Part shown: positions 49,301 to 64,000 of the stretch, piece by piece
Position numbering within the stretch: position 1 is the stretch's first letter
How the letters are laid out: every line of letters begins with the position of its first letter
Position numbers and translations under genes: made by a program
The notes under the pieces: generated by a model
Told to the model about the DNA's origin: nothing
The model's database searches: none
What the model saw: the letters and a program-made list of their open reading frames with translations, nothing else
NCBI GenBank assembly: GCA_965153455.1
Contig: OZ234493.1
Span: 18,900,213 to 18,964,212 of the forward strand
DNA from: Sphagnum compactum
Lineage: Eukaryota > Bryophyta > Sphagnopsida > Sphagnales
Length of the DNA: 64,000 nt
Reading direction: 5' to 3'

Positions 49301-50422
49301 TTTTACAAAACATTTGCCAAAAAATAGGAGAGAAATTTTCGTTTTTGAAGAAATGTCATCACTTCTTTATTGCCCCCAGAAGTTTGTTACCAATTTATTG
49401 TTATTTGAAGCAAATTTTGGAAGTTTTTCTAAAATTATTGCCAATAAATGGCAAATCTACCTTGGAATGCTTGTCGGCTAGTCCTACTTCAGAAATTTGG
49501 AAAAAAAAAAAAAAGTGTAAAACAAAACAAAAAAAAAAACAAGAAAAACTAACTACTCTCCATCATAGAATGGCAAACATAAAGATTTTTTATTCATGTT
49601 TTTAAAAAAAATGCAAACATAATATAACATTTCATTTTGATCATGGCATGACAAATAATGAAAAAGCATAACAAAAAACTAATCACATAACAATTTCAAA
49701 ACTTGAAATATTTTAACTGCTAGGTCATTATACAATGCACAAAAGAAAATATCCATGTTTAAGTTTGTCAAATGTTCAGAAATTTTGACAAATGATTGCA
49801 AAAAGCTATTGCCACAAACCCAAAAATTTTGAGACAATTTGTAAAAAAATTGGCTCAAAATTTCTTCAATTGATAACCAACATACATATATAATTTGTGC
49901 CAAGTCCAATAGTACGCACTACTTGTTACAAGATACATTCGCACAATACATTTGCGTTAAGGACCATGCACAGTTGCCAAATAATGGCCCCACAGAACAA
50001 CCAATGTTATGGTGGAAATTAGAAAGTGAATTGGCTGAAAATGGTTGGGTCAAGCAGTTGCGACTCTCAACTGCTTGACATGTTTGCAACAATGTCTTTG
50101 TAAGCACATCAAGCATGGTGTAACCACCAACATGAATATCATTTAGGTGATCTACCTTCATGCACAAACATAGTTATGATTTCTGCAGGAATTGTGGAAC
50201 CCACAACTATCTCAAGTAGACCTTGACATGTAACATCCCCTCAATGGTATGCATGCTGGCCCCTCAAAAGACAGTGGGTGACATTTTAATTCAGCAAGAA
50301 CCAACATAGAACACCATAGATTTTTACTCACGTGGATGTTCATAATCACTTACATAGTCCTCCTAAGAACAAGTGGGAATATGCAACAGAGAAAAGTTCC
50401 ACTTGCCTTTTGAGTCCACAGC

Positions 50423-53762
<3,340 letters not shown>

Positions 53763-54228
53763 TGCCGGCTGTTCTCGCACTACAACAAAACACAAGAAGG
53801 AGAAGGAGAAGAAGAAGAAGAAAACGCAGCAGCAGCAGCAAAAATATCAACCAAAAGTCCTTCGCATACGATCGATCCTGTGCGCAACAAATGAAGAGAG
53901 CTCTCGTTTGCTCTGGGCTTCAAAATACCACGAGGAAGGAGAAGAAGAGGAGACGAAGATGGATCGGGGCCCGCGTACGCTTATGGAATGTAGGAAAGAG
54001 CACATTGGAAAGATGCCGTTGTGGAAGCCATTATTGCAAAGCTTTTGTGCAGCAGAAGTGTAGAAAGATTAGCTCAGAAAATGATGATGTGTGAAGTGTT
54101 TCCCAGCGCATTTGTTTTGATCATACTGCGCTGATTGCAGAATCGTAAGAAGAGATGAGCAATTGTGATGATCGACATGATCATGGAACACAAATTAGTA
54201 CTTTGTTTTGCACTTCAATGCTCTATTA

Positions 54229-54447
54229 CATCAATCACTGAAAGCACAAATCATGCACACAATAACACTGCAACATCCATGACTGAAAGCACACAAATCA
54301 TGCACACTACAACACTACTACATCCATGACTGAAGAAAGCTTACAAATCATGCACACAACAAAACTGTTACATCAATCACTGAAAGCACAGATCATGCAC
54401 AGAAGAACACTGCTACATCCATGACTGAAAGCACAAATCATGCACAT
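54229..54447. repeat. about 40-55 bp minisatellite, five copies
   Basis: Units contain ACATCCATGACTGAAAGCAC or ACATCAATCACTGAAAGCAC, followed by AAATCATGCACA and an ACACTGCT-like link. They lie about 0.5 kb upstream of the malate dehydrogenase start codon, outside its transcribed part. Confidence 0.9.
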
Positions 54448-54611
54448 GGCATTGCTGTAAGGTGCACATTTGGCCGGGGGTTTGGTTCACCATGTGAATA
54501 AGACTGTCAGGCATCATCAGTTGTCATGAAATCAAGTATGATGGTACCACTTCCATCACCAAATCTTTTGATGTCAAAAAGGTGCTGCTTCCATTATCCA
54601 GTAGAAAAGGA

Positions 54612-54640
54612 TAAACCCTAAACCCTAAACCTAAACCCTC
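54612..54640. repeat. telomere-type CCCTAAA block
   Basis: TAAACCCTAAACCCTAAACC followed by TAAACCCTC: about four units, one missing a C. Its position between two genes suggests an interstitial telomeric repeat or a telo-box cluster. Confidence 0.8.
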
Positions 54641-55337
54641 ACATCCAAACATGCAGATTTTAATCTAAGTCTTGGAATCCTGCAAAGACTATATATAACC
54701 ATCATCTGCAAGAAAAGCTCACAAAGTAAAGGTGCACAGATCCACCACTACAAGGACCTTTTTTATCCATGTATGACATTGTGGAGAAATCTCTAAACAA
54801 AGCACTTCCTGAATGGGTTGACAAATCATAACATTGTGAGAGTTGCTCAGAAAGCAGCAGACCCATCACCTTTGTCATGAATAGCAGTAAGAAGCTGGCC
54901 ATGACTTGCCACTGGCTTCATCAGCTTCCAATGGTGCCAGCATAGATTTTAAGTACATGATAGTCTGGGCAACAATTTTTCAGGCAAACATTATAGAAAC
55001 ATCTGCATTCTCCAACAAGGATTGTGCAATTGAATCAAACAATGGAGGGAGACTGAAATTTGTCCAACTGCTCAAGGTGTGGGTGAGGTAAATCATAGGC
55101 TCAACAATACCAAATCAGTTTCTCAAACACAAAACCTGCATTTAACTGTTTAGAGATCAACTTGCATGAACTCATAAATTCTAAAGCTCTCACTTGTCAC
55201 TGATCTACCTTCCCGAAAAACTAAAGAAAAATAAACAAAAGAAGATGGCCCACTTTGTGGGTCCATGATCTTTCACATAACCATGTGAGAGCACTGGGAT
55301 TTGCACTGATTTCCTTCCCCGACATGATGCAATGGAA

Positions 55338-58456
<3,119 letters not shown>

Positions 58457-58473
58457 TTATTCTTCAAATCTAA

Positions 58474-58478
<5 letters not shown>

Positions 58479-58551
<73 letters not shown>
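58479..58551. repeat. (CT)36 microsatellite before the threonine synthase start
   Basis: A pure CT run of about 73 bp on the + strand, so GA in the sense of the gene, begins only 31 bp upstream of the threonine synthase ATG. It must lie in the leader or at the transcription start. GA-rich leaders recruit GAGA-binding factors of the BPC family in plants; that role is inferred here. Confidence 0.93.
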
Positions 58552-58553
<2 letters not shown>

Positions 58554-59130
58554 GTTTTCCGGTTGTGACTATTGCAACGGTCTATGGCCTTGAGAAATTT
58601 CAATCTGCCACAACGACAACCGATTCACTCACCTCTGCCAAAACTGCGACACAAAAACCAAGCATCTTCCGCTGTCCGACTTCTGCTTTTCTCCGCCCGT
58701 TCGAAAACAAAATCCGGGACAACTGTTGGAACTCTTCTCAAAACAGTCTTGAGTTCAGAGGAGAACTTCAGCGGCTTCACTATAATCCTGAAAAGAACTA
58801 CCTTCTCCTCCTGCTCCCCTTGGTTTTCCTCCTTCAGTGTGGCGATCAATTGCGCGCCGCGAGCACGAGAAAACCCAAGTGCACTCGTTTTTTTGTTCTC
58901 TCGCGAAGCTCGCCGCGATCCGTCGTTACGATAGAGAGAAAGAGAACGAAGGCTGTTGGGCTTTCGCGTCATGGCGGCGGCGGTATACCACCGCCTTTCA
59001 AAGTGGATGCAAAATCATCACATACGGATGATAAACTCATCCATCCAAACTCTATTTTGCTTTTTCAAATCGAAGAAATCAAAGTTGGAATTTTTCTTTT
59101 GTACAAAAAAATTAAAATAAAATAAAACTT
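58552..59130. promoter_or_regulatory. CpG-containing promoter region of threonine synthase
   Basis: This is the CpG-richer DNA upstream of the (CT)n run. It has open frames on both strands (for example a 186-codon frame at 58565-59125) that are low-complexity and match nothing. It is best read as the promoter and distal leader of the - strand threonine synthase gene. No clear TATA box was fixed. Confidence 0.45.
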
Positions 59131-62100
59131 AAAACTTAAAACTCTTTTGGGATTTGGGCTTCTGGGCTCACCTTAAAAATGCCATGTAGAAAATGGGCAC
59201 TTCAACAAATATCTGTGGAATTATTAATTCCTATTAAAAATAGAATATTTTTATAGATTTTCTATATTCTTTCACAAATATTTTTTTCTATGTATTTTTT
59301 TTTGAAATTCCAACATTTCAAAAATAATGTAATTAGTGTCAAAGTTGCCAAAGTATTTCAATAGATAAGTAGGTAGGAAGGAAAGGGGTTTGTTTATGGA
59401 ATAGGGTTTTTGTTTTTTTTGTTTTTCCCCTACAAATTTATCTAAATAGGTACTAGTAATTGGATGTGGCTTGAGTCACCTCTTCATTATAATAAATCAC
59501 ATATGAAATTTGAAATTTCCCCTTTTTGCTAGCCTAAATTTAATATTGTCAAAATTCTAAGGCCAAACTTAATGTCTTTAATGCACATTGTTATTTAACT
59601 ACTCATGGTGCATTTAGTATAAGGTAATGCATTGTTGTTAAGGCATTATGCCCTAAAAACGATGCTTTATGCAACAACCAAGGAGCAACGGTTGAGATGT
59701 ATTCATAGCATTTCAATGAGTGGTAGAGGTTGCCTTTGAAGAAAAACAATTTGCACCTCTCTCCGGATCTTATGTGAAATCGTTACTCCATCCTAGAGTG
59801 AGAAATTATGCTTGAGAATTTACCCCAATTTGCAATAAGCTTCTCCTTTGAGATATTGTTGTGGATTTTGAAGTTTCAATGACAATGGTACATTAGTACT
59901 AGTGTAGAGAAAGCAACTTCAAGTTTCATAAGTTATCATTTTGGACAACAATTACAAGAGACAATTCCACATTGGAACCTTTCCATGATTTTCTTAAATT
60001 CGTATCATCACCTTTCAATCTTTGTATTCAAAGTTGAATGTTTTTTTGTCATCTCAACACGAAATTGTCATGCAAGTTAAATAAGGAAACACAAGTTAAC
60101 ATAAAATTGTCTGCAAGATGAATATCAAACAACACAAAATTAACATGAATTCATATTTTACAAGATGATCAAGACAATGCAAAACATTTGTCTTACCAGA
60201 TGATTATTAGATAACACAAATTATGGAATGCAACATGAATATCAAACAACACACAATTTACATAAAGTTTTCGTGGAAACTTTGATTATATAATTTCACA
60301 AATTGTCAAAACATGATAAGTAAACATAATCATAAAAAATGCATTGTGTCATTACAAGTCCAAAAAGTTTAGGGAGTGTTGAAAAGGATTATAATTTAGG
60401 AAATAGGGAATAATGCACAAGTTTGAAAAGTGTAGGAGAAGAATTAAAGCAATTTTGGGAATAAAGATTATTGCACAAAATTGGACAGGATTATAATTTT
60501 GACAATAACACAACAACCCATCAATTTTCCTACCACTTTACACACTTTTAAGTTCTAATGCATATATGCAAATCTATTGTGTATATGTGTAGTTGATTGT
60601 CATTAGTAATGTGGAGTAGCACAAAGCCCAAGGTCTAACATAATCCAAACAACAAGAAGTTTTAGCATTTTAAATAATAACATTGTCATTTGAAGCGTGT
60701 AATATACTACAACCTTGATAAATATTTACTTCTAAATCGCACATATTGTCAAATCCTTCATTAATGATGGGTTGTCAATTTGATGGAAACTACACTACAT
60801 TTGAACATTCAAATGGTTAAATTTGGGTTATTTATTTGAAATGTAGGTCAAGTCTTATGGTTCACAAATTACATCTATATACATGAAGCAATTGAAAATC
60901 ACTAGTACTTTCACCTAAATTGAAGGTGGCCCAATGATGGTTCTTCAAGAGCTTCAAATTATTCATTTAAATTATGAAATATCTTTTTTATATTTTTTAA
61001 CAGAATCATCATGTATATAATTTGATGGTCTTGATTCATAGTTTCAAGTTGCAATGCGTGTGTGCTTTTTGTAGCTTTTGAGGATGGGGTGCAATTTAAG
61101 TCCTTTTACAATAATCATTTTGTCAATGGTGAAAGCATGGTAAAATATACATAAAATTTTGATGAACTAAAGTTGAGTTTAAAAATGAAACATTTTTCTT
61201 AATAAATATATGAAAGGAAATTCAAAATATATTAAAGGTTAGTTATAAAAAATCAAAAAATTCATTGAATTTATAATAAGACAAATGCATAATTAGGATT
61301 TGTTTATGATAATAAAAGCAGGGAATGAATATTTTTGAAACTAACTAGTTAGTATGGTGTTCAAAATTACATTTTCATTTTAAAATTCAATGAAATATAT
61401 ATGTATTAAGTTTGAATATAAAGATCATTGTATATTCAAATACATATTTTTTAATTTTTTTAATTGATAAAACATATCTGACACATACTTGAAATAAATG
61501 TTCCATTGCAAAAAATAGACTTCAAAAGTTATTTGCAATTAGAAAAACTTGAATAAATTTACTTTTATATTGAAAATATTGAAAATTAATACATTAGTGA
61601 AAAAGAATTTTTTTTATCATTCAAGTAGAAAATTAAATGTATAATAATTAATTTTTAGCTATGTTGAACCCTATTAATGACAATTTTATTAATTGTTTGC
61701 ATTGGCAAGGCAAAAGGCTAACCATTCAATAGTGTTATCAATAAGTTTTTTCCCAATATTACTTGAGGCCATTGAGTGACGATGTGACCATATTGATGTA
61801 CATCAAAGTTATGTGACCCACCCTTGTCAAGGGTATTTATTTTGTTGCATTTTCATTTAGTAAATACCAAAACCCATCTTCATTTACCTCCATTAATGTA
61901 ATGTGGTGCATTGTTTTGAAGAATAACAATTATGTTATTATTTCGTTTGGGAAAGATCAAATATATGAAACAACCATTATGAAACAATGTATTGAATTTT
62001 GGAATATACAAATTAATGAGTTTTTTGTTTGTATGTATAATTAAAATATTCTCTCTCTTTTTAATGTTTGAAAATTAAAAATATTGATAATTCAATGTTA

Positions 62101-64000
62101 TATTTTAAATTTTAGTATCATTATGTGATTATTAGTAAGAAAAAAAAATTACTTTTGATCAAATTAGAATGCATGTGTTTGAGATTGAAGTTCACCATGA
62201 ATTTTCAAAGCTAACATGTTGAATTTTGATTGATAGAATTGCAATCAAAGTTTGGCATACTTATTGTTGGGTTTTGTTTGGTCACTTGTGGATAGTTTTT
62301 AAAATTGTTTTTAGGTTTGTTTGTATGTAAGAAATATGGGTTCTTAGTCAAGGAAAGGTGGGTTAGTGTAAAATCAATGCAAACCATATATTTGAAAGTT
62401 CAAATTTCACAAATTTTCAAAGATATGAAGCATGTGTGATTTTCTTTGTAATGCCATTACTTGTGTCATTGATTGAGAACAAGGATTATGGAGAATAGAT
62501 ACAAGTTGTTTCTATCACATTGAACATTTGGTATTTCATCATTTTGATCATTTGCTTAAATATGGGTGCACTCCAAAAACATTGTTATTTATGAAGAAAG
62601 GGGACATTAAGGTTTTTAATCCTCATAGTTCTTTTGTGGCATGGAGTGACTAACGTGGTTACATCTTGGTTCATGAAAATCACCGTAAAAAGAAAAAAAT
62701 CATGGTTAACAAAAGAAGTGTTCATGTTCAAATTTTACAAAGGGAATTGGAAAGCACTCTCTAACCAAATAAGCACCATTGAAATTGTGCCTTCCAATTT
62801 TTTACAATGTGAACTTTGTGGTTTGTCATTGAAAGAACTCAATGCCATTTGTGGTAAAATTTGTAAAGACAAGTTCAATGCAACCGGGAAATACACTTTT
62901 GGACATGCTCCAATATTTGACTTAGATTATATTGAAAAGTAAAGAATTTGTGGTTAAACAATTACCATTAGGATATTGTTATTGTTGCAAACTTTGTGGG
63001 AAAACCTTTTAAAGCTTATACGGATAATTGAATAGCCATCCATAAACTAAAAATTCAATATATATGTTGTGAATAGGGTATAACCCTTGTTATTCTTATA
63101 CATAATTGGGATGGGTCAAATCCATCTAGAGTTGTGTTCTCAAGATCATGCTCTTTGACAAAGTTTCTATTTCCATAGTTCACAACTCCTCCAAAGCCTC
63201 AAATTGATGAACTTGTCGTAGCAAACAAAAGTAAACACACCCCACAAGGTGGAGACCATATTCCAATTCATTTTGGGATTATGAGTGTAGCATTGGCTAC
63301 TACATTGTGTTCACATAAACTAAAAATGATGCCACAAAGCTTGTAAGAGTTTTGAAACTTGGTATTAGTAAAGCTTTGCATGAAGATATATTTATTTATG
63401 CCCGTCATAAAAGTTGATGAAGTTAGTGGGAAGCAATGGATACTATATTAACCATTCACATGATAAAAATGATGGTATGATATTATGTGAATGGCATTGT
63501 AAAATTATGACTACATTAATTATTTTCCTCCTTTTTTTCTTTTATTGGAACTATCACAACAATTGCTTTCAAAGTGCTATTGTGAATTTTTTTTTGCAAC
63601 CTCATAAAAAATTTGCAAAGCCCACTTAAGGAAAAAAAAATCAAATTATTTCATGTTATCTTTGATAAGTATATCACAATATATTTCTCATTGTTTCAAA
63701 ATTCCAATCCAACATCAATCACAACATTTAATAAAAGGAGACTCAAGTTCATTTCACACACTTCACAATGCCAATTTTTTCACACCTCATCACCTTAAGC
63801 ATAAGAATTTAATTACACCTTCACTTTTCCATAATTGATTGCCATTCATATAAGCAAAATGACAAGAATCAATGTCTCACATAACTCGAGTCAAACTTGA
63901 GTTTTTTCTTGTCATTTATAGTTTGACAAGCCATAATTAAGTACATATCGGACCAACAAATTAAGAACAATAAAATCCTATGGCAAACATATGTTATATA
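59131..64000. other. AT-rich intergenic DNA, no gene seen
   Basis: AT-rich, CpG-poor DNA with stops in all frames. A small self-complementary segment (TAATGCATTGTTGTTAAGGC then ATTATGCC) lies near 59625-59655 and resembles the hairpin units at 25272. A 102-codon open frame at 62634-62942 has two CxxC-like pairs but no other support. Confidence 0.55.

Larger units (their letters stand above)
44546..50422. other. AT-rich intergenic DNA, no gene seen
   Basis: AT-rich DNA with long poly-A/T tracts. A segment near 45075-45124 (TTGGCTAAATC, TTATGGAT, GCTACATCACAAA) resembles one near 13655-13707. The last few hundred bases are probably the malate dehydrogenase 3' UTR and flank. Confidence 0.55.
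53763..55337. other. region between malate dehydrogenase and threonine synthase
   Basis: The first 300-400 bases are purine-rich on the + strand and CpG-containing, as expected for the malate dehydrogenase leader and promoter. The minisatellite at 54229 and a telomere-type block at 54612-54640 follow. The last few hundred bases are probably the threonine synthase 3' UTR. No further gene is seen. Confidence 0.55.

Noticed and set aside
58565-59125. 186-codon open frame on the + strand upstream of threonine synthase
   Set aside because: It matches no family I know, lies in promoter DNA with overlapping open frames on both strands, and has a low-complexity tail. Open frames are expected in GC-richer DNA.
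62634-62942. 102-codon open frame with Cys pairs (CELCG, CGKIC)
   Set aside because: It begins with TTG, lies in AT-rich DNA and has no family match. The Cys spacing fits no zinc finger I recognise.

Overview
This window is nuclear DNA of a land plant. Three things show it: genes split by short GT-AG introns (about 80 to 750 bp, one of 1.4 kb), two chloroplast-targeted proteins (thioredoxin z and threonine synthase), and a Dof transcription factor of the cycling Dof factor (CDF) group, a plant-only family. The species cannot be read from the sequence. Long AT-rich, CpG-poor, repeat-filled intergenic DNA with small gene islands fits a plant with a large genome; a seed-free plant (fern, lycophyte or moss) or a gymnosperm is possible, but this is inference.

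Six protein-coding genes are supported exon by exon. On the + strand: cytosolic ribosomal protein S27 (3990-4794), chloroplast thioredoxin z/CITRX (14375-15637) and class I alpha-1,2-mannosidase of the MNS3 type (18222-21987). On the - strand: a 653-residue CDF-type Dof factor (28819-31713), cytosolic malate dehydrogenase (50423-53762) and chloroplast threonine synthase (55338-58447). Every joined reading frame closes in phase and matches its family along nearly its whole length, so all six look intact. They are ordinary housekeeping or regulatory genes with no evident functional link; there is no operon or biosynthetic cluster.

Between the genes lie: a decayed reverse-transcriptase element (about 7.9-9.6 kb) whose stops sit largely in one frame; several small elements with terminal inverted repeats (10.55, 24.48, 27.05 and 45.70 kb); a 40-bp near-perfect inverted repeat (6.37 kb); a tandem array of hairpin-forming units (25.27 kb); and many minisatellites (units of about 20 to 230 bp), including inside introns of the malate dehydrogenase and threonine synthase genes. 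The long stretches 34.4-50.4 kb and 58.6-64 kb hold no gene I can support. CpG-rich sequence is confined to gene 5' regions, except for an orphan patch near 44.3 kb and a long extension upstream of the CDF gene that carries four G-boxes.

No wholly new biological system is evident. The most useful leads are the related inverted-repeat families, the duplicated 3' splice site and tandem donors in the first MNS3 intron, a probable GC-AG intron in malate dehydrogenase, the G-box cluster upstream of the CDF gene, and the (GA)n tract directly before the threonine synthase start codon.
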